In this document: positions 28,499-40,400 of the stretch, in pieces | Numbering within the stretch: the first letter of the stretch is position 1 | How the letters are laid out: each line of letters begins with the position of its first letter | DNA from: Histidinibacterium lentulum | Lineage (GTDB): Bacteria; Pseudomonadota; Alphaproteobacteria; Rhodobacterales; Rhodobacteraceae | Length of the DNA: 64,000 nt | Direction: 5' to 3' | NCBI RefSeq assembly: GCF_003789055.1 | Contig: NZ_ML119086.1 | Span: 124,001 to 188,000, forward strand | The notes under the pieces: model-generated | Seen by the model: only the letters and a program-made list of their open reading frames with translations | What the model was told of the DNA's origin: nothing | Databases searched by the model: none | Program-made: the position numbers and the translations under genes

Positions 28499-31400
28499 TC
28501 AGAACAGGAAGGTATCCGAACTGCCGTCGTCGAACACCGTCAGGCGGGAGACGGGGTTGCCATCCTCGTCATAGGTCGTCTCCCGCGTCGCCCAGGAGAA
28601 GTTCTCGCCGAGATCGCGCTCGGTGCGCAGGGAGCGGACCCCAGCGACGAACGCCACCTCGATCTCGGTGCCGATGTCGAAGACGTCCAGCGTCCTCTCC
28701 CGCACCCCCGCCGCGTCGAACCGCGTCTCCCGTGTCGTCCAGTTCCAGGCGTCCTCCGGGTCCTCCTGCAGGACCAGCGTCCGGATGCCCTCGCTGAAGG
28801 TCGTTGTGCTCAGGCGGCCATCGTCGAAGAGGACGACGGACTCGAGTGGACGGCCCTCGCTGTCGAAGCTGGTCTCCTGGGACGTCCAGTTCACCGCGTT
28901 CAGCAGGTCCTCCTGCACCACGCTCGACCGGATGCCATCGGAGAACGTCATCGTGCTGACGCGTCCGTCGTCGAAGGTGACCACCGACTCCACTGGACGG
29001 CCCTCGCTGTCGAAAGTCGTCTCCTTCGTCGTCCAGTTGACCGCGTTCTCCGGATCGGTCTCGACCACGCTCGACCGGATACCCTCGAAGAACGTCGTGG
29101 TGCTGACGCGTCCGTCGTCGAAGGTGACCACCGACTCCTCCGGACGGCCCTCGCTGTCGAAGCTGGTCTCTCGCGTCGTCCAGTTGACCGCGTTCTCCGG
29201 ATCCGTCTCGACCACGCTCGACCGGACGCCCTGGGAGAACGTCGTCGTGCTGACGCGACCGTCGTCGAAGGTGACCACCGACTCCTCCAGACGGCCCTCG
29301 CTGTCGAAAGTCGTCTCCCGCGTCGTCCAGTTCACCGCGTTCTCCGGGTCCGTCTCGACCACGCTCGACCGGATACCACCGGTGAAGCTCGTGGTGCTGA
29401 CGCGACCGTCGTCGAAGGTGACCACCGACTCCTCCGGACGGCCCTCGCTGTCGAAAGTCGTCTCCTTCGTCGTCCAGTTAACCGCGTTCTCCGGATCCGT
29501 CTCGACCACGCTCGACCGGATACCACCGGTGAAGCTCGTGGTGCTGACGCGTCCGTCGTCGAAGGTGACCACCGACTCCTCCGGACGGCCCTCGCTGTCG
29601 AAAGTCGTCTCCCGCGTCGTCCAGTTGACCGCGTTCTCCGGGTCCGTCTCGACCACGCTCGACCGGATGCCACCGGTGAAGCTCGTGGTGCTGACGCGTC
29701 CGTCGTCGAAGGTGACCACCGACTCCACCAGACGGCCCTCGCTGTCGAAAGTCGTCTTCCGCGTCGTCCAATTGACCACGTCTTCCGGGTCCTCCTGCAC
29801 AACGAGGAACCGCACCCCATCGAGGAAGCTGGTCGTCGTCACGCGCCCGTCGTCATAGGTGACGATCGATTGCAGCAGGCGGCCCTCGCTGTCGTAGGTC
29901 GTCTCGCGCCGTTCCCACGACATGACGTCCTCGGGGTCCTCCTCCACCGCGCTCGACCTTACGCCCTCGGCGTAGGTCGTCGTGGTGATCCGACCGTCGT
30001 CGTAGACTAGGATGTCGGTCGCAGGCCGGCCCTCGTCGTCGTAGGTGGAGGATCGCGTCGTCCAGATGAAGGTATCGGCGACGTCAAGCTGCGTCGAGGT
30101 CGACCGGATGCCGGCATCGTATTCGGTCACCTGCTCGATACCGTTGTCGTAGAGGGTGAACTGCCAGACGAGCGCGCCGTCCTCGTCGCGGCGGTCGGAC
30201 TGGAGGCGCCAGCTGCGCAGGTCGTCGGGATCGAGCCGTGTCAACGCAAGGTCCAGAACCAGCGGCTGGGCGCCGCCGTCGAAGCGCAGAAGCTCGATGT
30301 CGCGCAGCGTGTCCGTTCCCTCAGGTCCGCTCCCGGAGGCGATGACGAACACCACGCCATCCGGGCCCTCCACGATCCCGTAGTCGCGGACGGGGCCGTC
30401 CCAGACCGCGGTGTCGCGGCCCTCGCCGCCGTCGAGCCTGTCGTCGCCCTCGCCGCCGCGAAGCACGTCGTCGCCCATGCCGCCGCGCAGGTCGTCGTCG
30501 CCCGCACCGCCGTCGAGCGTGTCGTTGCCGCCGAGGCCGAGCACGAGGTCCGCGCCGGGCGTGGTCAGCGGCAGCCCCCCGGAGGAGCTGTCGGGCCCGA
30601 TCACGTCGTCGCTTTCGGTGCCCGTGATGCTGGCCGTCAGCGCCTCCGCCGCGGAGATCGTCAGGGTCGCGGCGCGCACCGTCTCGGCCTGGCCGTCCGA
30701 GGCCATGAGCTCCAGCGACACGGTCCCGGCGAAATCCAAGGGTGCCGTGCCGGTGAGCGTGCGGGTCCCGGCCTCGAAGCTTAGCCAGTCAGGCAGGGGC
30801 GCGGCGCCGGGGCCGCGCAGCTCGATCACCAGCGCGTCGCCGTCCGGGTCGGTCACGAGACCTGCCGGCAGGGTGATCGCAAAAGGCGTCGCCGCGATGC
30901 CGCCGAGGGCCGGGATCTCGCCGATCACCGGCGCGTCGTTTACCGGTGCGATGGTGATGTTCACCCGCGCCGACGCCGTGGCGCCGGAACTGTCGCGGAT
31001 CTCGTAGTCGAACCAGGCCGCGCTGTTCCGGTTCTCATCCGGCGTCACCAGTAGCTGGCCGTTGCCCAGCAGCGTCGCCGTGACACCCTCGCTATCGAGG
31101 ATGCGGGTCAGCTCGAACGCCTCGCGGTCCGGGTCGAAATCGTTGTCGGTGAGCGCCGTGACGAAGATTGTCAGGGGCGTGTCCTCGACCATGTCCAGCG
31201 TGTCGTCCACCGCCTCCGGTGCGTCGGCGACGGGCAGAACGTCGATGGTCACGGTCGTCGGCACCGCAAAGCCCGACTCGTTCGTGATCGCGTAGCGCAG
31301 CGTGAGCTCGCCGAAGAAGTTCTCCTCCGGCGTGATGCGCCAGAGTCCGCTCTCCAGTTCCTCGATCCCGATGGTCACGCCCGGTGTCGCGGCGGTCAGG

Positions 31401-34400
31401 CCGAGGAAGATCGCCTCCGTGCCCAGCGGAATGTCGTCGTTCGCCATCAGGAAGGCGGGATCGAGGTCGATGAACGTGTCCTCGAGCATCTCGAAGCCAG
31501 AGTCGGACACCGCAACAGGCACGTCGAAGAGGGGCATGACGATGACAGTCACCTGCCCCACGGCGGTCGCGCCGAACTCGTCGGTGACGCGATACTTGAA
31601 CCCGCCGTCGCCGAAATACCCCTGCCGGCCCTGGAAGACCGCGGTCTCTCCGTCCTGGAACACCGTGCCGTTGTCGGCGTCGAAGATCTCCACGATGGAG
31701 AAGGCGTCGCCTTCCACGTCCCGGTCGTTGAACAGCAGGTCGGCGAAATCCACCACCAGCGGTGCGTCCTGCGTCCCGAAGAAGATGCCGTCCGGGTTGG
31801 CGATGGGCGCGTCGTTCACCGCTTCGATGTCGAAGGTGATCGTGCCGGTATCGGTCAGCCGCCCGTCCGTGATGACGTAGTTCATCAGGATCGGGCCATT
31901 CACGTTCTCGTCGGGGACGAACTGGTAGCGGCCGTCCGGCAGCTCGATGATCCGGGCGCCGGGCGTGGAGGACTGGATCGAGACGAAGCTGACCGCATCG
32001 CCGTCCGGATCGCCGTCATTGGCCAGCAGATCCGCGATGGTGAACTCGAAGGGCACGTCCTCGACCGTCGCGAAGACGTCGTCGCCGGCCTCCGGCGCCC
32101 GGTTCGTGCTGATCACGCGCAGTTCGACGAGGCCGAGGCTCTCGCCATGGCGGTCATCCGTGACGCGGTATCGGAAACTGGCCTCGCCCTCGAAATCCGG
32201 GTTTGGCGTGAAGACGATATCTGTGCCGTCGAAGGTCACGGCGCCGTTGACCGGCTCCAGCACGTCGAGGAAGCGGATCGGGTCGCCGTCGACGTCGAAG
32301 TCGTTCGCCAGGAGATCGGCGGGGGTCAGCGTGATGCTTCCGTCCTCATCGACGTCGAAGCTGTCGGTGACCGCGACGGGCGGATCGAGGAGCGAGGCGA
32401 CGTCGAGCACGAGCCGCCCCTCGACGCTGCCCTCGCGGTCGTCGGTCAGGGTGTACGTCACGAGATCGAGCCCGGAGAAACCCGCGTTCGGCGTGTAGAT
32501 CAGCCCCGCCCCGGCGTTGCCGTCGAGGGTAAAGGCACGCTCCGCCTCAATGCTGTCGGTGCCGTCGCTGCTGACGAAGCGCAGGGCGAACTCCTGTGCG
32601 ACGTCCAGCGGCACGGTGGCCGTCACGACGCCCGTGGCGGCATCGACGCTCATCCAGTCGGGGAGTGGGCCGCCCTCCGCCAGCGTGACCGTCCAGCTGC
32701 CGCCGGGAATGGGGGTCAGATCCTCGGGCGGGGTCAAGGTCACCACGCCGGGCACGAGGTCGAGCGTCCCGTTCGCAGGATCGCCGAAACCCGTGATGCG
32801 CAGCATGTCGCCGTCGTCGTCGCGGTCGTTCTCGAGAAGGGCCGTGATCGAGATGCTCCCGGAGAAGCCCTGGAAGAGATCGAGGACATCCTCGCCCGCC
32901 TCGGGAAGCTCGCGCTCGGGACGGACATTGAAAACGATCATTGCGGGCGTGTCGGAGCGGGCGCCCTTCTCGTCCTCGGCGAAATAGGTGAAGGCGACCG
33001 AGCCGTTGAAATCCTCGGGCGTCGTCAGGTCGATGCGTTCGGGCAGGTCGCGGACCGAAATCCCGGCGGTCCGGGACTCCGACACCTCGAAGACCTCGTC
33101 CACTACCGCCTCGGTGATGATCGCGAGCGGCAGCGCTGCGCCCGCAACCTCCACCCGCACGGGCACCGCGCCCACATGCTGTGAGGGCGGCATCCCGGAG
33201 AAGCCGCCGGTCACCGGATCGAAGGTCAGCCAGCTGTCGAGCGGCGCGCCGCTCTCGCGCGTGGCGGACAGGGTCCTGCCCGCGAGATCGAGCGCGAAGA
33301 GGCCCGCCGCCTCCGCCACGGGATCGCCCGCGAGGATGGCGTTCGCGGCGGCCAGCCCGGCAGTCAGGTCCGCCGGGTCGATCACCATCTCGATGGTGAA
33401 GCCGCGATCCGTGACGCGGTAGACATTCTCCGGCAGTTCCGCCCCAGGGTCGGGGGTGAAGACGATGCGCACCCGCGTCGGCGTGTCGGTCTCGTCGGTC
33501 TCGAACTCGGTGGCGACAAGGCTGCGGGTGTCTGGATCGAAGGCGAGCCAGGCCGGCAGCGGCCGCCCACCCAGCGTCGTGGCGCTGAAGCTGCCGGCCG
33601 AGATGTCGAAACTCGCCACTCCGTCGCCGTCGTCGTCGAGCCGCCAGTCGAAGGCTTCGCGCAGCCGGAAGCCGCCCAGAACGGTGTCCTCGAAACGGAC
33701 CCCGGCCGCGAGCGCACCCGGATCCTCGAGGTCCAGCGTGAAGCGGAACGGATGCACCGCGCCGCTCGACGGATCGTCCACGAAGACCGCCACCTCGAGC
33801 GTGCCGGTCGCGCCGTCGGGAACCGTTCCCGAGAAGGTCACCGTCTCGGCGTCGAAGGACAGCCAGTCGGGCAGCGCCGTGTTGTTGGCCGACAGCGCGC
33901 GCAACTCGAAATCCGGGGACAGCCAGCGGAAGGCCATGTCGCCGAGCAGCGTCACCCCGTCGAAGAAGATCACGTCGCCCTCGAGGTCGATGTCGTTGCC
34001 GAAGGCCTCGCCCGGGATCACGAACTGGGGCATGTCCTCGCGTCCGCCCACCACGTCGCCGCGCAGGATCGGGGCGGAATTGAGCGGCGAGACGGTGACG
34101 TGGACCGTGGCATCGTCGAATCCGCCGCGTCCGTCGGTGATCGTGTATTCGAACCGCGCGGTGCCGTTGAAATCGGCGCGCAGGGCGAACTCGATCATCC
34201 CCTCGTCGGTGACCCGCACCTTGCCGTTCTCGGCGAAGCGGTGGACCTCGACGAAGACCAGCGTGTCGTCGTCCGGGTCCGCGTCGTTGGCCAGCAGCAC
34301 GGCGGGGTCGATCAGGATCGTCTCGCCCTGTACCGCGCGGATGCCGTAGTCGTCATTGGCCCGCGGCGGCAGGTTCTGGGGCCGCACGTTGATCAGGAAT

Positions 34401-37400
34401 TCCAGCGTCGCCTCGGCGCCCCGGTCGTCGATCACGTCGAACGCGATGCTCGCCTCTCCCAGCGCGTCGGGAGTGAACTCGATCACGCCGGTATCGGGGT
34501 CGAAGACCTCCGTTCCGTTGGTGGAGGCGAACCCGTTCGCCTTCGGCGCGAGACCGACGAAGGAGAAGCCGTCGCCCTCGATGTCGTAGACCTTCGCCAT
34601 CAGGTCCGCGACGGTGAAGATCGTGGTCTCTTCGAGCTTGGCGGAGACCGCGCGTTCACGGATCCGCGGCGCGTCGTTCACGGGCGCGAAGTAGATCTCC
34701 ACGTTGGCAGTGCCCTGGGCGCCGTCGTTGTCCTCCAGGACATAGGTGAACCCGGCAAAGCCGAAATAGTCGGGCCGCGAGATGAACTCGATGTACTGCC
34801 CGTCGAGACGCCAGCCCGCGTCGGTGCCCTCGCCGCGGTAATCAGTGTTGGAATAGGGCCGCAGCGGCTCTCCGTTGACCCCCGTCAGCGGGAAGGCATC
34901 GACGATGCGCAGCCCCTCGGATTCGTTGTCGCCATCGACGTCGAAGTCGTTGGCCAGCAGGTTGGCCAGCCGGATGCGCAGCGGCACGTCCTCGAGGCCG
35001 TAGACCAGCGGGTCGTCCACGCCCACGGGCGGATCGTTGACGGGTGCGAGGTTGACCTCCACCCGCGCGGTGGATTCGCGGCCCAGGGGATCGCGCACGG
35101 TATAGGCGAAGAAGGCGTCGCCGAAGTGGTCCTGGTCGCCCAGGAACTCGATCATCCCGTCGCCGTTGATCGACACCGTGCCGAAGCGCGCGGCCTGAAC
35201 CGAGACCAGCTCGAGATCGCCGACGCCTTCCTCCGCGTCGTTCTGCATCAGGAAGGCGGGGTCGATCAGGACCACCTCGTCCTCGACCCCGAGCAGCACG
35301 ACGTCGTCCTGGGCATTGAACCGTCCGTCGCGCAGCCCCGCCTCGATGGCGGCCCTGTCGAGCACGGTGCCGTCGGCGAAGACGATTTCCTCGATCCCCG
35401 TCTCCCGGCCGAGGAAATGGTCGATGACCGTCACCGTGTCGATCAGGAAGCCGTCCTGCCGCTCCAGTTCGACGAAGAGATCGTCGCCCACCCGCAGCAG
35501 CGACACGTCCTTGGGCGCGATCTCGGGTCCGAGGACCAGCCGGTCGGTGTCGGCGGCGCTGCCCTGCTCGACGATGGTGTCGGCCCCCCGGTCGAAGCCG
35601 AAGACATAGCTGTCGGACCCGGCCCGCCCCTCAAGCAGGTCGTCGCCGCGCCCGCCGTCGAGCGTATCGTCGCCCGCGCTGCCGATCAGCGTGTCGTCGT
35701 GGACAGAGCCGATCACGCGCTGGATCGAGATCAGCGTGTCGCCCGCCGCCTCTCCCGCCGTGCCCTGGCCCAGGGTGAGGTCCACGGTCACGCCCTCGTC
35801 GGCCTCCGCATAGTCTGCGGTGTTCAACCCCCCGCGCCCGTCCATCAGGTCGGCGCCCCGGCCGCCACGGAAGGTGTTGTCGGTGTCGTCGCCGAGCAGC
35901 GTGTCGTCGAAGAGGCTGCCCCTGATGATCTCGATGGACACGAGCGTGTCGCCCTCGGCGTCGCCGCCGGTCGCGATGCCGGCCGCGAGGTCAATCTGGA
36001 TCGCCTCGAGCGAGAAGGTGTAGTCCGCCGTATCCGTCCCGTCCCCGCCGACGAGCACATCCGCCCCGCGCCCGCCGACCAGCGTGTCGTCGCCGCCGAG
36101 ACCGTAGAGCGTGTCGTCCCCGCGGCCGCCGATGATCAGGTTCCCGCCGTCGTCGCCCTCGAGCGTGTCGTCGAAGTCGCTGCCCTCGATATCCTCGATC
36201 CCCTCAAGGACATCGCCCTCCGCCCAGCCGCCCGAGGCAGTGGACGCGGCGAAGGAAACCTGGACGCCCGCGTCCGAAAAGGCATAGCTGACCCGGTCGC
36301 GCCCGGCGCCGCCATAGAGCCGATCCGCGCCCGGTCCGCCGTCGAGGCTGTCGTCTCCCGCCCCGCCGTAGAGCGTATCGTCGCCCTCCCGGCCTTCCAG
36401 CCGGTCGTTGCCGTCAAGCCCGGACAGCAGGTCGTCGCCCGTTCCGCCGCCCAGCGTGTCGCCGAAGGCCGAACCTTCGAGGGCCTCGATGCCGACGTAG
36501 AAATCGCCCTGGGCGAAACCGCCCTGCCCGAGCTGCGTGGACAGATCGGCGCGCACTCCGGTGTTCGAGGCGCCGAAGCGCACCAGATCGAAACCGTCAC
36601 CGCCGAAGATGGTGTCGGCCCCGTCGCCCGCGTCGATCGTGTCGTCGCCGTCGCCAGCATAGATCACGTCATTGCCGGCGCCGGTCAGGATCAGGTCGTC
36701 GCCCGCCCCCGCCACGACCCAGTCGTCGCCGTTGTAGCCGTAGATCGTCTCCGACAGGGCATTGCCCTCGAGATAGTCGACTTCCGGCGTTCCGGTCAGC
36801 TCGAGACCGTAGAAATCCGCCACATGGGCGAAGGCGAAGCCGGTGTCCTCCAGCCCCTCCTCGTCCGCGATCCGGTATTCGATGACGACCGGCCCCGTGT
36901 AGCCCGGATCGAACCGGGCCACGACGAAGCTCTCGCCGCGGAACTCGATCACCTCGAAACTGCCGAGCGCCACGCGGTTGCCCTGCGCCAGCGCCACCGG
37001 GTCGAGCACGGCATCGACGCCCACGAAGGTCGGCCGCGGCCGGTCCGGATCGTCGAGGTCCACATCCACCTGCCCGTCGCCGGTCGTATCCGCCTGCTCG
37101 ATGTCGAAATCGTTGAACAGGAGGTCGGAGGCGCGGATCACCAGCGGGATGTCGAGCGGCGTGACGAAGCCGAAATCGTCGACCACTGTCGGGTCGTCGT
37201 TCGACGGGATGATGACGATGTCGACGAAGCCCTCGGCCGTGCCCTCGGCATTGTCGGTGATCGTGTAGATGAAGCCCGAGGAGAATGTGGCGTCGATGAA
37301 CGGCGTGAACAGCAGGTCGCCGTCCTCGTTGTATTCCAGCGTGCCGTTGATCGGCCCCCCCGCCGCGGGTCCGAAGCGGAAGACGTCGAGCAATTCAGGC

Positions 37401-40400
37401 AGCCGCCAGCCCAGGAATTCCAGCGGGTCCCCGTCGATGTCGGTGTCGTTGGCCAGCAGCGTCTCGATCCGGATGACCGTCGGAATGTCCTCGAAGACGA
37501 AGATCTGGTCCGGGTTGGCCACCGGCGGCGCGTCGCCCACCGGCTCGAAATACATCGTGACCTGCGCGCCGCCCACGGCGCCTTCGGGATCGGTGATCGA
37601 ATAACTGAAGCTGGCCTCGCCCCAGTAGTCCTGGTCAGGCGTGAAGATGATCACCCCGCCATCCACCTCGAGCGTCCCGTTCACCGGGTCCGTCGCGTTC
37701 TCGAACGTGACGGAGAAACCTTCGGGGTCGAAGTCGTTCTTCAGAAGCTCGATGATCGGGATGGACAGCGGCACGTCCTCGGTACCGCGCAGGATGACTT
37801 CCAGATCGGGCGAGGTGTAGCTGTCGTTGCCCGCGACCGGCGCATCGTTGACCGGCTGGTAGACGATCGTCGCCGTCGCCATGGCCTGCCCGCCCTGCCC
37901 GTCGCTCACCGTGTAGTCGAAGCGCGCCTCGCCGAAGAAATCCTGGGTCGGCTCGAAGAGGACGGTCTGGTTCTCGAGCAGCGTCGCGCGGCCGCCGAAT
38001 GCATTGCTCACCGACACCAGCACGAGCGGATCGCCGTTCGGGTCGGTGTCGTTGGCCAGAAGACGCGCGCGGCTCAGGATGATCGGATTGTCTTCGCGGA
38101 TCGGCTCCCCGGCCTCGGTCAGCTCGAACCGGTCGTCCACCGGTTCCGGCGGGCGGTTCACCGGGGTCACGGTAACGCTGACGCTGGCCGTGCCGGTCAG
38201 CCCGCCGGGATCCCGGATCGTGTAGTCAAAGGTGGCGGTCCCGAAGAAATCCGCCCGCGGCGTGATCACCACGTTGCCGTCTGCATCGAGCGCGGCAAAG
38301 AGATCGGCCGAGGAGGTGACCGAAAGCAGGGTCAGCACGTCGCCGTCGACATCCGTGTCGTTGGCCAGAAGCGCCGCGGCGGAGATCACGGCGGAGCCGT
38401 TTTCGAGCACGGCGAAGCCGCTGTCGTTGCGCGCCACGGGCGCGTCGTTGACCGGCGTGACCTCGATGAAGACCGTCGCCTCCGCGCGGCCGCCCTCGGG
38501 CGTGTTGGCGGCATAGACAAAGGAGGCGGGGCCGAAATAATCGGCGTCCGGCGTGAAGAAGATGTTGCCGTCGCTCGACAGGGTGACGCTGCCGTTCACC
38601 GCGTCGAAGACCTGTCCGACGATCATCCGGTCGCCGTCCACGTCGTTGGCCAGCAGCCGCGACGCGCGGATGGTCAGGAGCCCGTCCTCGGCCACCACGA
38701 AACCGGTGTCGTCACGCGCCTCGGCCACGGGTCGCACGGTCACGCGCACCACCGCCTCGGCAAAGCCGTTGCGGTCGTCCGTGATCCGGTAGCGGATCTC
38801 GGTGGCCCCGGTGAAGCCGTCCACCGCCTCGAAGATCAGGCTGTCGCCGTCGATCACCGCCGTGCCTTGCGGACTGGCATCCACCGAGACCACGCGCAGC
38901 GGGTCGCCGTCGCCGTCGAAATCGTTCAGCAGAAGATCCGACAGCGGGATCGACAGGATTTCGCCGGTGGTCACGGCGAAGAAGCCGTCGTCATTGGCCT
39001 CGGGCGCGCGGTTCTCCAGCAGGTCGAGCAGGGTGGTACGGGTCCATTCCACGCCGTCCGCGAACTCGTAGCGCTCGATGCCGCGCCCGTCCGTGGCGAG
39101 CGCGTGGAGCACCATGACGCTGTCGCCGGGACGGCCCGCGAAATTCAGCAGGACGGTCGTGCTGCCGTTGAAGAGCCGCTCGACCGACACGGTGGCCGCG
39201 TCGAACCCGGTCAGGTCCAGCACATCGATGTCGCCGGGCGCCGTGCCCGTGTCCTCGATCCGGTCATGGCCGTCGCCGGGCGCAAAGACGTAGCGATCCG
39301 AGCCCGCGCCGCCGAACGCCACGTCGTTGCCAGGGGTCAGGTCGATGACGTCGTCGCCGTCGAAGCCGTGGATGTTGTCCGGCCCGTCCGACTGCACGTC
39401 CTCGAGAGCCCGGGCGCGCATCTCGGCGCGGCCCCACTCGGTCCCGTCGGCGAAGCGCAGCGTCAGGCTCCCCGGCGCACCGTTGGCCGGGCCCAGCGCG
39501 CCCACCAGGGTCAGCTGGTCCCCGGGGGTCTCGAAGTCGATCACGAGATCGAGGCTCGTCGGCCCCGCCCGCACCGCGGACACCACGTCGTCCACATCGA
39601 GGTCCGACAGGATCACGACGGAATGCCCGCCGCCCAGCGCGTCGTAGCGGTCGCGCCCGTCGCCCGCGGCATAGAGGTAGGTGTCGTCCCCTCCGCCGCC
39701 GACGATCAGGTCGTCGCCACGTCCGCCCACGAATGTATCCGCCTCGGAACTGCCGAAGATCACGTCGTCGCCGTCGCTGGCCTGCACCTCCACCAGCCGC
39801 GCCACGAGGTCGGGGATCGTCAGTTCGGTGCCGCTGTCGGTGAGGACGATGGTTTCGATCCCGCGGCCGGGAGTGAGCCCGTCGACGATCAGGATCTCGT
39901 CGTCGCTGCCCTCGAAGCGGATCCGCAGGTCGGGGCTGCCGGTGCCGAGACGGCTCAGCCGCAGATCGGCCGGGTCGTAGCCCGAGATCAGCAGCCGGTC
40001 GTCCGGCGAGTTCGATCCGTCGCGCAGGATGTCCTGCCCGTCGCCCGCTGCGAAGAGATAGGTGTCGTTGCCGGGACCGCCCGAAATGCGGTCCTTGCCC
40101 AGCCCGCCGGACAGCGTGTTGTCGCCATCGTCGCCGAAGACAAAATCGTCGAAGGGCGTCGGCACCCGCGCCAGGAGATCCGCCATCCCCCACTCGGTGC
40201 CATCGTCGAAGCGAATGGTCTCGATCTTGCCCGAACCCAGCGCGTTCTCGATCCGCACGCGGTCGCCGTCCGTGCCCACGGACAGGATCATCGCGCTACC
40301 GTCGCTGGTCTGCGCCACGCGCACGTCCCCGGGGGCGATCCCCGGCCCGAACAGCAGCACATCGTCGCCGCCCGTGTCGATGATCCGGTCCTGCCCGTCG

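Noticed and set aside
28502..30190. Regular 147-bp repeats as a possible CRISPR array
   Set aside because: The repeats are full-length, contiguous and in frame inside a coding sequence, with no spacers and no cas genes.
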